Below are positions 1 through 8,834 of a stretch of 64,000 bases of DNA, one piece after another. The stretch comes from NCEH01 sp040049195. GTDB lineage: Bacteria > Pseudomonadota > Alphaproteobacteria > Rhizobiales > Xanthobacteraceae. Position numbers and translations under genes: made by a program. Positions within the stretch are counted from its first letter, which is position 1; each line of letters starts with the position of its first letter. A model generated the notes under the pieces. The model worked only from the letters and a program-made list of their open reading frames with translations, did not search any database and had not been told where the DNA came from. The stretch is taken from the NCBI RefSeq assembly GCF_040049195.1, contig NZ_JBDZDL010000007.1; one strand, written 5' to 3'.

Positions 1-1063
1 CATGGAAGGTGACGGAATCGAACTTGCCGAGCCGGCCTTCCAACGTGCCGTTGCGGTCCGTGTCCCAGAAGAATTTGGCGTCCGACAGGCGCGCGCGGAT
101 CACCCGCCCGTTGCCGGCGACGATCTGCGCGCCGCCGTCGCTCGCGGCGATGTTGGAAATCAAAATGAAGCGGTTGGCGAGGCGCCCGGTCTTCGGGTCC
201 TTCAGCACGAAGCACTTCTGGTTGGCGCGGATGGTGGCGCGGATCACCTCGTCGGGGATGGAGAGGAACTCCTCCTCGAATTGACCGATCAGCACCACGG
301 GCCATTCCACGAGGCCCGCCACTTCCTCCAGCAGCGCTTCGTCCTCCACCAGGTCAAGCCCATGGACCAGGGCGAGATCCTTCGCGTCGGCGAGGATGAT
401 GTCCTTGCGGCGGTCGCGGTCGACCACCACCTTGGCGGCCTCCAGCTTGGCGAGATAATCCTCCAGCCGCCGTACCTTGATGGGCGCGGGCGCCAGGAAG
501 CGATGGCCGTGGGTGATATCGGAGGAGACGATGCCGTCGATCTCGAACGCAATCACCTCCGGGTCTTCCACCTCGGTGCCGAAGGTGCACAGGATGGAAT
601 GCAGCGGCCGCACCCAGCGCAGGCTGCCCGAACCCCAGCGCATGGATTTCGGCCAGGGGAAGGCGCGCACGATCTGCGGCACGATCTCGGCGATGACCTC
701 GGTGGTCGGCCGGCCCGGCCGCTCCACCACCGCGACGTAGAAATCCCCCTTCTTGGGGTCGCTCTGAATGGCCGCCTGGTCGATCGAAGCGAGGCCGGCG
801 CTCTTCAGGAAGCCCTGGATGGCCCCCTCCGGCGCGCCGACGCGCGGCCCCTTCTTCTCCTCGCGCGTATCGCTCTGCCGGCCCGGCAGGCCGTGAACGG
901 CAAGCGCGAGGCGGCGCGGCGTCACGAAGGCTTTCGCGCCCTCATAGAGCAGGCCGCGCTCCACCAGGGCATCGGTGACGAGCTTGCGAAGCGATTCCGC
1001 CGCCTGCGCCTGCATGCGGGCGGGGATTTCTTCGCTGAACAGTTCAAGGAGCAGGTCGGGCAT
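1..1063 (-). CDS. glyS: Glycyl-tRNA synthetase beta subunit, 3' end cut by window edge
   Basis: Large subunit of the alpha2-beta2 bacterial glycyl-tRNA synthetase, which charges tRNA-Gly in the cytoplasm. The 354 codons visible begin MPDLLLELFSEEIPARMQ, the family's characteristic N-terminus, and continue through the conserved VTPRRLA and GHRFLAP segments. The gene leaves the window at base 1, so only about the first half of a roughly 700-residue protein is present. ATG at 1063 is chosen because the family N-terminus starts exactly there. It lies on the same strand as glyQ, but an MFS transporter gene sits between the two subunit genes. Identification is firm; the rest of the gene cannot be judged. 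Confidence 0.95.
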   Translation of the reverse strand, partial: MPDLLLELFSEEIPARMQAQAAESLRKLVTDALVERGLLYEGAKAFVTPRRLALAVHGLPGRQSDTREEKKGPRVGAPEGAIQGFLKSAGLASIDQAAIQSDPKKGDFYVAVVERPGRPTTEVIAEIVPQIVRAFPWPKSMRWGSGSLRWVRPLHSILCTFGTEVEDPEVIAFEIDGIVSSDITHGHRFLAPAPIKVRRLEDYLAKLEAAKVVVDRDRRKDIILADAKDLALVHGLDLVEDEALLEEVAGLVEWPVVLIGQFEEEFLSIPDEVIRATIRANQKCFVLKDPKTGRLANRFILISNIAASDGGAQIVAGNGRVIRARLSDAKFFWDTDRNGTLEGRLGKFDSVTFH

Positions 1064-1124
1064 TGGCTTTGGCTCATCCTCCCGCAAGACGGGGGGCGGC
1101 GCGCGGGCGCCTTCTGGAGTGAAG

Positions 1125-2480
1125 TCAGGTCTGGCTGTTGCCTAGAGGGTTTCGCGTATCGCGTCGAGATGGCGCGTCCGCCTGTTCGCGGTCCAGCGGC
1201 ATTCCGCTGCGGTCCTCCATGGTGAGGAGACCGGCCAGCGGGATGGCCGCGAGCACGATGAGATAGAGCGCGGGCGCCATAGCGCTGTCCAGCCGCTCCT
1301 GGAGAAACACGGCGACGATGGGCGCCGTGCCGCCGCCGAGGCCGACGCCGAGATTCCAGCTGATCGCCACCGCCGAGCAGCGGGTACGACGCGCGAACAT
1401 TTCCACCAGCGTGCCGGGCATGGTGCCGCCGCCCAAGGCGATCAGCACCGCGAAGCCCAGCTGCCCGAGGAACACCTCCTCGGCGACCGCGCTGCTGAGC
1501 AGGCGGAACAGCGGCCAGGAGAACACGATCATCCCGAAAAACCCGGCGCCGAGCACCCATTTGCGGCCGATGCGGTCGCTGAGGGCGGCGAACACCACGC
1601 ACAGGATCAGCGTCACCATCATGTTCGCGGTGTTCATCTGAAGCGCCACGCGCGCGCTGAGATGGTCCACCTGCTGCATGTAGGTCGTGAGATAAACGAA
1701 GATCAGGTAGAAGATCACGCCGATCAGGAAGGTCATGGCATTGGCCCGCAGGATCGCGCGCCAATCCTCCCGGAAGGCCCGCACCATGGGCGGCTCCTCC
1801 CCGGCGTGCGCCGTGCCCACGTCCTGCGCCATGGAATTGCGCACGAACAAGGCGAACGCGCCGAGCACCACCCCGAGCAGGAAGGGAATGCGCCAGCCCC
1901 AGTCCACCAATTGATCCTGCGTGAGGAACGAGGCGGTCAACGCGCCGACGCCGGAACCCAGCAGCGTGCCGCCATTGCTGCCCACGGTGGAGAACGAGCT
2001 CACCAGCCCGCGCCAGCGTGGCGCGCTGTTCTCCGCAAGGAACACCGCGGAGGTGGTGAACTCTCCGCCGATGGAAACGCCTTGGGCGAGGCGCAGCACC
2101 AGCAGCAGCACCGGGGCCGCCGCACCCGCCATGGCATAGGTGGGCAGCAGGCCGATGGCGACCGTGGAAACCGTCATCAACGCGGCGGAGATGAACAGCG
2201 CCCGCTGGCGACCGTAGCGGTCACCGATATGGCCGAACACCACCGCGCCCAGCGGACGCATGAGAAAGGAGGCCGCGAAAATGCCGAACGCCGACAGCAG
2301 GCCGATGACCGGGCTGGAATTGGGGAAGAAATTTTTCGCAAAAATGCTGGCCAGGAAGCCGTAGGCAGCGAAATCGTACCATTCCAGCAGGTTGCCCGCG
2401 GCGCCCGCCGCCAGCATGTGGGGCGTGACCGGCCTTGGTGGCGCGGGCGCGGGGAAATCCATGGGCATCGCATCGCTCAT
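1125..2480 (-). CDS. MFS transporter, metabolite:H+ symporter (MHS) type
   Basis: Predicted 451-residue, 12-helix inner-membrane transporter. Residues early in the protein (AAGAAGNLLEWYDFAAYGF) match the start of the MHS subfamily (shikimate, proline/betaine, citrate and dicarboxylate symporters). The loop between helices 2 and 3 carries GHIGDRYGRQRAL, the MFS signature. ATG at 2480 follows a purine-rich GGGGAAGG; a longer reading frame upstream overlaps glyQ and is not needed. It begins 26 bp after the glyQ stop and ends about 60 bp before the glyS start on the same strand, so it is probably co-transcribed with both. Substrate cannot be told from sequence; a small organic acid or amino-acid derivative is the family norm. 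Confidence 0.88.
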   Translation of the reverse strand: MSDAMPMDFPAPAPPRPVTPHMLAAGAAGNLLEWYDFAAYGFLASIFAKNFFPNSSPVIGLLSAFGIFAASFLMRPLGAVVFGHIGDRYGRQRALFISAALMTVSTVAIGLLPTYAMAGAAAPVLLLVLRLAQGVSIGGEFTTSAVFLAENSAPRWRGLVSSFSTVGSNGGTLLGSGVGALTASFLTQDQLVDWGWRIPFLLGVVLGAFALFVRNSMAQDVGTAHAGEEPPMVRAFREDWRAILRANAMTFLIGVIFYLIFVYLTTYMQQVDHLSARVALQMNTANMMVTLILCVVFAALSDRIGRKWVLGAGFFGMIVFSWPLFRLLSSAVAEEVFLGQLGFAVLIALGGGTMPGTLVEMFARRTRCSAVAISWNLGVGLGGGTAPIVAVFLQERLDSAMAPALYLIVLAAIPLAGLLTMEDRSGMPLDREQADAPSRRDTRNPLGNSQT

Positions 2481-2506
2481 GGCGCCTTCCCCACTCCCCT
2501 TGCGCT

Positions 2507-3439
2507 TCAGGCAGCGGCGCCGCCGGCCTCGGTCTTCAGCCAGGCCGCCCCGCAGCCCTTGGCGAGTTCGCGCACCCGCAGGATATAGCTCTGCCGTTCG
2601 GTGACCGAGATCACGCCGCGCGCATCCAGCAGGTTGAAGACGTGCGAGGCCTTGATGCACTGGTCATAGGCCGGCTGGGCCATCAGATGGCGCTCGCCCA
2701 CATCTCCGTCTGCGAGATATTTCGCGCAGGCGGCTTCCGCCATCTTGAACTGCTCGAACAGCATGTCGGTGTCCGCATATTCGAAATTATGGCGCGAATA
2801 TTCCTTTTCCGCCTGCAAGAACACGTCGCCATAGGTGGTCTTCTCGGCGCCGTCACGACCGTTGAAGTTCAGGTCGTAGACGTTCTCCACGCCCTGAACA
2901 TACATGGCCAGGCGTTCCAGACCATAGGTCAATTCACCGGAAACCGGGGCGCATTCGAAGCCCGCCACCTGCTGGAAATAGGTGAATTGTGAGACTTCCA
3001 TGCCGTCGCACCAGCATTCCCAGCCGAGGCCCCAGGCGCCGAGGGTCGGGCTCTCCCAATCGTCCTCGACGAAGCGCACGTCGTGCAGCGCGGTGTCGAT
3101 GCCGATGGCGGCGAGCGAGCGCAGATAGAGGTCCTGGAGGTTGTCCGGCGAGGGCTTCAGGATCACCTGGAACTGGTAATAATGCTGCAGCCGGTTGGGG
3201 TTCTCGCCATAGCGCCCGTCCTTCGGGCGGCGCGAGGGCTGCACATAGGCGGCGCGCCAATGCTTCGGGCCCAGCGCGCGCAGCGTGGTCGCGGGATGGA
3301 AGGTGCCGGCTCCCACTTCCATGTCATAAGGCTGCAGCACGACGCACCCCTGGTCCGCCCAGAAGCGCTGGAGCGCCAGCAGGAGGCCCTGAAAGGAACG
3401 GTCGGGCCGCATATGGGACGGAAGCGTGGGATCGATCAT
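2507..3439 (-). CDS. glyQ: Glycyl-tRNA synthetase alpha subunit
   Basis: 310-residue catalytic alpha subunit of the heterotetrameric glycyl-tRNA synthetase. It shows the hallmark FQGLLLALQRFWADQGCV N-terminal stretch, then QPYDMEVGAGTFHPATTLRALGP and YVQPSRRPKDGRYGENPNRLQHYYQFQVI, all strongly conserved. The ATG at 3439 gives the usual MIDPTLP-type start; the open frame extends upstream but that part has no family match. Length equals the family norm. It is the first gene of a minus-strand run glyQ-MFS-glyS. The region upstream (to 3698) is divergent with the repeat-protein gene and presumably holds both promoters. Confidence 0.97.
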   Translation of the reverse strand: MIDPTLPSHMRPDRSFQGLLLALQRFWADQGCVVLQPYDMEVGAGTFHPATTLRALGPKHWRAAYVQPSRRPKDGRYGENPNRLQHYYQFQVILKPSPDNLQDLYLRSLAAIGIDTALHDVRFVEDDWESPTLGAWGLGWECWCDGMEVSQFTYFQQVAGFECAPVSGELTYGLERLAMYVQGVENVYDLNFNGRDGAEKTTYGDVFLQAEKEYSRHNFEYADTDMLFEQFKMAEAACAKYLADGDVGERHLMAQPAYDQCIKASHVFNLLDARGVISVTERQSYILRVRELAKGCGAAWLKTEAGGAAA

Positions 3440-3698
3440 GGCATCGTTCTGACTGCGGCGACGGCGCGGCTCGCGGGCGGCGGCCCCGCCGCTTCCCACT
3501 GCACACCGCGACCTCTGAGGACGCGAGGCGCTCCCTGAAGAACGCGCGCGGACACTAGGCGGGAGGCGAAGCGAGATCAAGCAGCGGCCCAATGGTTCCC
3601 GCCTAGCGTCACGCCACCGCTCAAACTTTGTGTGATTGAACCGGTTAGCCGAGCTCGCGTTGGGTGCGCAGTGGGAGTTCACTTAAGGAGAACACGAC

Positions 3699-4112
3699 AT
3701 GCGCAAACTCACTCTGGCCACGGCAGCGTTCCTGGCCCTTTCGACCATCGGCGCGTCCGCCCAGATGAGCGGGACCGCAGCCGGACAGGATCCGCACAAG
3801 GGTCCGGCCCAGGAAGGCGGCCGCACCCAGGCAACCCCGGGTGCCAGCGGTTCCGGCGCCATCTCGCCCGCGGATAAGGCCGCCGCGCCCACCCCGCGTT
3901 CCGGCACCACTGCCGCCGACCCCCATTCGGGTCCCGCGCAGGAAGGCGGTCGTGCTCAGGCGACCCCGGGCGGTAGCAGCACCAGCGGCGGCGTCATCGA
4001 CAGCACCGGCTCCATCACCCCGCGCAGCGGCACCGCTGCCGGACAGGATCCGCACAAGGGTCCGGCCCAGGAAGGCGGCCGCACCCAGGCAACCCCGGGT
4101 GCCACCCGCTGA
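3699..4112 (+). CDS. Small secreted protein with DPHKGPAQEGGR repeats
   Basis: 137-residue protein of unknown function. Residues 1-21 form a Sec signal peptide (MRKLTLATAAFLALSTIGASA), so the mature protein is periplasmic or extracellular. The rest is hydrophilic, lacks Cys, and contains three copies of an 18-residue unit, DPHKGPAQEGGRTQATPG; the middle copy is diverged (DPHSGPAQEGGRAQATPG). The units are separated by Ser/Thr/Pro/Gly-rich spacers, each preceded by a PRSGT or SGTAA motif. The first and third copies are identical over 67 bp, implying recent duplication or gene conversion. AAGGAG lies just upstream of the ATG. Low predicted structure suggests a stress-related or surface-associated disordered protein, but that is inference. 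It is followed by a strong bidirectional terminator. Confidence 0.8.
   Translation: MRKLTLATAAFLALSTIGASAQMSGTAAGQDPHKGPAQEGGRTQATPGASGSGAISPADKAAAPTPRSGTTAADPHSGPAQEGGRAQATPGGSSTSGGVIDSTGSITPRSGTAAGQDPHKGPAQEGGRTQATPGATR
3780..4104 (+). repeat. Exact 67-bp direct repeat inside the secreted protein gene
   Basis: Bases 3780-3846 and 4038-4104 are identical by eye over 67 bp, and a diverged third copy lies at about 3918-3973. The two exact copies are 258 bp apart, a multiple of three, so recombination between them would delete 86 codons in frame. Copies encode the DPHKGPAQEGGR unit. Confidence 0.9.
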
Positions 4113-4140
4113 TCGACCTGACAGCCGTTCGTTAAGTAAA

Positions 4141-4171
4141 AACGCCCGGAATGCACCGCATTCCGGGCGTT
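4141..4171. terminator. Bidirectional intrinsic terminator
   Basis: Perfect 14-bp stem (arms 4141-4154 and 4158-4171) with a 3-nt loop. It lies between the plus-strand repeat-protein gene and the minus-strand TRAP gene, which converge here. The A-rich run on the left gives a U-tract for the minus strand; the right side is pyrimidine-rich. Confidence 0.88.
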
Positions 4172-4196
4172 CTCTTCTGTACAGCTAGGTGTTGGA

Positions 4197-5288
4197 TCAG
4201 CCGCGGGTGCGGGCGCGCACCATGTAATCATCATAGGTGTATTCGACGATCTGCCACCAGAGGTATTCCTCGTTGCGGAAGGCCTTGGCGTGATCGTGGA
4301 CCTTCTTGAAGTCCGGGTTCTTGGCGCCGATTTCCTCATAAAGTTCCTGGGCCGCCTTGTAGCAGGCGTCCATCATTTCATTCGGGAACCGGCGCAGCTG
4401 GGCGCCCGCCTTCACAAGGCTCTGAACGGCCTTGGGATTCTTCGCATCATAATTGGCGAGCATATCGCCATTGGCCTGGGCGGCCGCGCTGCGCAGCACG
4501 GCCTGGTAGTTCTTCGGCAGCTCGTTCCACTTCTCCTGATTGTAGAAGAAGGTCAGCGAGGCGCAGCCCTCCCACCAGCCGGGATAATAGTAATATTGAG
4601 CCACCTTCTGCAGGCCGAGCTTCTCGTCGTCATAGGGACCAACCCATTCGGCCGCGTCGATCGTGCCCTTTTCGAGCGCCGGATAGATGTCGCCACCGGC
4701 CAGCTGCTGCGGCACCACGCCGAGCTTGGCCATGATCTGCCCGGCGATGCCGGCGATGCGCATCTTCAAGCCCTGCAGATCCTGCACGGTCTTGATTTCC
4801 TTCCGAAACCAGCCGCCCATCTGGCCGCCGGTGTTACCGCCCGGCAGCATGTAGACATTATATTTCTTGTAGAATTCGTTGAGCAGCTCCAGGCCGCCAC
4901 CATGATAGAACCAGGCATTGATCATGCGGGCGTTGAGGCCGAACGGAAAGGCCGAGCCGAACGCAAAGGTGGGGTCCTTGCCGACGTAATAATACGACGC
5001 CGTATGGCACATCTCGACGGTCTTGTTCTGCGTCGCGTCCAGGGCCTGGAGGCCGGGGACGATTTCGCCGGCGGCGAAGACCTGGATCTGGAACTTGCCG
5101 TCGGTCGCTTCGGACACCGACTTCGCCATCAACTCGGCCGCGCCGTAAATGGTGTCGAGGGACTTGGGGAAGGACGAGGTGCAGCGCCACTTCACTTCCG
5201 GCATCGTCTGGGCGATCGCCGGCATGGCGATGGCGGTGGATGCTGCGACGCCCGCGCCGGCGGCGGTGAGGAACTCACGGCGTTTCAT
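4197..5288 (-). CDS. TRAP transporter solute-binding protein (DctP family), Tat-exported
   Basis: 363-residue periplasmic binding protein. The N-terminus MKRREFLTAAGAGVAASTAIAMPAIAQ is a twin-arginine signal with RREFL. The mature part carries the DctP-family fold (VKWRCTSSFPKSLDTIY, LKMRIAG, GTIDAAEWVGPYDD) and resembles the subgroup that binds 2-oxo acids or mannitol/chloroaromatic-type ligands. ATG at 5288 was chosen over the longer open frame because the signal peptide begins there and GGGAG precedes it. No DctQ or DctM membrane subunit is adjacent, so it is either an orphan partner of a distant TRAP permease or acts in sensing. Ligand is not assignable. Confidence 0.88.
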   Translation of the reverse strand: MKRREFLTAAGAGVAASTAIAMPAIAQTMPEVKWRCTSSFPKSLDTIYGAAELMAKSVSEATDGKFQIQVFAAGEIVPGLQALDATQNKTVEMCHTASYYYVGKDPTFAFGSAFPFGLNARMINAWFYHGGGLELLNEFYKKYNVYMLPGGNTGGQMGGWFRKEIKTVQDLQGLKMRIAGIAGQIMAKLGVVPQQLAGGDIYPALEKGTIDAAEWVGPYDDEKLGLQKVAQYYYYPGWWEGCASLTFFYNQEKWNELPKNYQAVLRSAAAQANGDMLANYDAKNPKAVQSLVKAGAQLRRFPNEMMDACYKAAQELYEEIGAKNPDFKKVHDHAKAFRNEEYLWWQIVEYTYDDYMVRARTRG

Positions 5289-5442
5289 TGATTGCACTCC
5301 CTGAAATTCTTTTGTGACCACCTGCGTAAAACCAAAGTGCCGCGGGGTCATCCGCGACTTTCTTCTAACGGATGCAACCCCACCTTGGCGACCAGCGCCA
5401 TGAAGAAAATTCACGGATACCGAAGCATCTCGCCGATGTGAT

Positions 5443-6579
<1,137 letters not shown>

Positions 6580-6729
6580 TCGGCGTCTCCTTCATGGACC
6601 GACACCCGCGAACCGGGTGACCGCCTCACATTCACGTGGGGGCGGTAAAGCATCAGGTGGCGGGAGGCAAGGCTCGGCACAAGGTGGCGCGGCTCGAAAG
6701 ACGGGCGGCCCGGCGCGGCATCTGCCCTC

Positions 6730-7428
6730 TCAGCTCGCCGACAGGGCGCGGCGCGCCTCCGCGCGCAGCTCCGGCAGCACCTCGGCCTCGAACCAGGGAT
6801 GGCGCTTCAGCCAGCCGGTGTTGCGCCAGGAGGGATGGGGCAAGGCATAGATCCGCGGGCGCACCGCTGCGGCCCGCACCGCGCGCCAATTCTCCACGGT
6901 CTGCGTCAGGCTGGAGCCGAGCAAGTCGCCGAGGCCGAGCCGGCGGAAATGATAGGCCTGCGCCGGCCGGCCGATGGTGAGGACGATTTCGAACTGCGGC
7001 AGCGCGGCAAACAGCCGGTCATGCCAGAGGCTGGCGCATTCCCGGCGCGGCGGCAGGTCGCCGCCGGCTGCATCCTGGCCCGGAAAGCAAAAGCCCATGG
7101 GGGCGATGGCGATGCGCGAGACGTCGTAGAACTCGTCCTTGCTCACGCCCATCCAGGCGCGCAGCCGATCCCCCGAAGCATCGGTGAACGGGAGCCCGGA
7201 GAGATGCACCTTCGTGCCCGGCGCCTGGCTCGCCACCAGGATTCGCGCGGTTCGCGACACCCGCAGCACCGGACGCGGCATGTGAGGCAGCGGCGCGCCG
7301 AACGGCGTCTCGATGCATGCGCGGCACGCGGAAATGGCCGCCACCAGCGCATCCAGTTCACCGGCCGGCGCCGGGGGCTGCGGGCCCTGCCCCTCCCCCG
7401 CGACCGGCTTGGTCGGTTGATCGTCCAT
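6730..7428 (-). CDS. Uracil-DNA glycosylase superfamily protein (divergent)
   Basis: About 232 residues, related to family 4/5 UDG-like proteins (COG1573). Seen: an N-terminal CRAC pair that could ligate a cluster, an active-site-like loop ILVASQAPGTKVHLSG where classical enzymes have GEAPG, TIGRPAQAYHF in the middle, and ALPHPSWRNTGWLKRHPWF near the C-terminus in the position of motif B. The substitutions leave activity uncertain; it could be a glycosylase with altered specificity or a non-catalytic homolog. ATG at 7428 is used; a GTG at 7467 with a weak GGG-type ribosome site is an alternative start. It lies downstream of the GST gene on the same strand. Confidence 0.75.
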   Translation of the reverse strand: MDDQPTKPVAGEGQGPQPPAPAGELDALVAAISACRACIETPFGAPLPHMPRPVLRVSRTARILVASQAPGTKVHLSGLPFTDASGDRLRAWMGVSKDEFYDVSRIAIAPMGFCFPGQDAAGGDLPPRRECASLWHDRLFAALPQFEIVLTIGRPAQAYHFRRLGLGDLLGSSLTQTVENWRAVRAAAVRPRIYALPHPSWRNTGWLKRHPWFEAEVLPELRAEARRALSAS

Positions 7429-7525
7429 CCTCAATATGCCGTGCCCAACAGGCGGTCGCGGCCACACGCCGCGATCCCGATCCCCTCATATGGGTCGGCG
7501 ACGACGCTGCGAAAGGGCCGGACGC

Positions 7526-8137
7526 TCAGGCCTTGAAGCTCGGGCGCGCGGCGATCTCGGCCCGCCAGCGGGCGACATTCTTCAGCTCGGCCGGAATCTC
7601 GATCCGCGCATTCTCGGCGAAGTCCATCGCAACGGCGGCGGTGATGTCGGCGACGCTGAACTTCTGGCCGGCGACGAACGGGGCGCCATCTAGCTGGCCA
7701 TCGAGAAAGTTCAGGAAGTCCCGCACCTTCGGCTTGTTGGCCTCGCCCCATTCCTTGACCTGGGGCCGCTCGCGCTCGGCCATGCGGGGATGCAAATGGC
7801 GAAAGGCGAACTGGATCGCCATCAGGAGTTCGATCTCCACCATGCGCTGCCACATCTCCACCACGCCCTGCTCGGTGGGCGAGGTGCCGAACAGGCGCGG
7901 CTCGGGCTGAACCGCCTCGAAATAGCGACAGATGGCAATGGTTTCGGCGATGACCGTGCCATCGTCCAGTTCCAGCACCGGAACGCGGCGGCGCGGATGA
8001 AGCTTCACGAATTCATCCTGCCAATGCTCAAGCTTGGTCAGGTTGATTTCCACGGTGGGAACGCTGATGCCTTTCTCCGCGAGGAAGATCGAGACGCGCC
8101 GGGGATTGGGCGCTCCGGTGGTCTGGTACAGCTTCAT
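7526..8137 (-). CDS. Glutathione S-transferase family protein
   Basis: 203-residue cytosolic GST. N-terminal thioredoxin-like domain begins MKLYQTTGAPNPRRVSIFLAEKG and contains the cis-Pro segment RRVPVLELDDGTVIAETIAI (glutathione-binding VP and E-T/S signature). The C-terminal helical domain has the conserved SVADITAAVAMDF N-capping box. The start at 8137 is supported by GGAGG eight bases upstream and by the family start; the open frame further upstream is spurious. Substrate unknown; a second, unrelated-subgroup GST lies at 34.1 kb. Confidence 0.92.
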   Translation of the reverse strand: MKLYQTTGAPNPRRVSIFLAEKGISVPTVEINLTKLEHWQDEFVKLHPRRRVPVLELDDGTVIAETIAICRYFEAVQPEPRLFGTSPTEQGVVEMWQRMVEIELLMAIQFAFRHLHPRMAERERPQVKEWGEANKPKVRDFLNFLDGQLDGAPFVAGQKFSVADITAAVAMDFAENARIEIPAELKNVARWRAEIAARPSFKA

Positions 8138-8204
8138 GGCGGTGCCTCCGTTGCTTCCGCACTGACCATGGAGGCCGCGCACGGTCAAGCACCTCTTTAC
8201 CGCT

Positions 8205-8690
8205 TTACCGCGGATGCTCGGCCCGCCACTCCGCCGGGCGCTGGAAGCGGCCGCGCCACAGGCCCCGGCGCGCCCGCTGGGCGTCTTCCTGCGCCGCCCG
8301 TGCGGCGGGTCCCGACACCGCCAGGGCAAGGCCCTCCCGCACCAGAACGAGGGCGATGTCCTGCCCCGTCGCGGTGCAGGTGCCGAGCCGGCGCCCATAC
8401 ACGTCTGTGCCCCGCAGGCGGCAGGTCACCAGGGGCACCGCGAGGAGTTCCTCCAGCCTGCGGCGCGCCTCGGCACCGCAAGGCCAGGAAGTCCCGGCCG
8501 CCTCGCAGGTCTGCGCCAGTTCCGGCGCGTCGATGCCGTCCAGCCGCACGCGAAGATCGAGGATGCGCAGCGTATCGCCGTCGATGGCGAAAGCCGGCCC
8601 CGCCACTTCGTCGGCGCGGGTGAGAAGCGCCGCCAGCGCGGCAAGGCCGAGCAGCAAGGCGGCGGCAGTGAGTAGATCGCGCAGGCGCAT
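8205..8690 (-). CDS. Thermonuclease (SNase-like) family protein, membrane-anchored or secreted
   Basis: 161 residues from the ATG at 8690. An N-terminal hydrophobic segment (about residues 7-22, LLTAAALLLGLAALAALL) is a signal or membrane anchor. The SNase core follows: FAIDGDTLRILDLRVRLDGIDAPE, containing the Asp/Arg/Glu of the catalytic site, and later DVYGRRLGTC. Two Cys pairs (QTCEAAGTSWPCG and VTCRLRG...GTC) could form disulfides, consistent with an extracytoplasmic location. The frame stays open upstream to 8765, but the added residues are charged and would precede the signal. Expected role is sugar-non-specific nuclease; substrate untested. Confidence 0.82.
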   Translation of the reverse strand: MRLRDLLTAAALLLGLAALAALLTRADEVAGPAFAIDGDTLRILDLRVRLDGIDAPELAQTCEAAGTSWPCGAEARRRLEELLAVPLVTCRLRGTDVYGRRLGTCTATGQDIALVLVREGLALAVSGPAARAAQEDAQRARRGLWRGRFQRPAEWRAEHPR

Positions 8691-8834
8691 GCGGTGGAGA
8701 ACGCGATTCTCGTGCGCATGGTCAACACGAGGCAGGCGCGTTAAGGTTTCGTTAACCCTCCTCAAGCAGGAGTCATTGCGGAACCTCCCGGCGGCAGACT
8801 CACCTGCCCGGCGGGAGCGCGGAAGGTTTGGGCC

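Noticed and set aside
3780..4104. Repeat units that might suggest a CRISPR-like array
   Set aside because: The repeats are in frame inside a coding sequence, unequal in spacing and too long; no cas genes.
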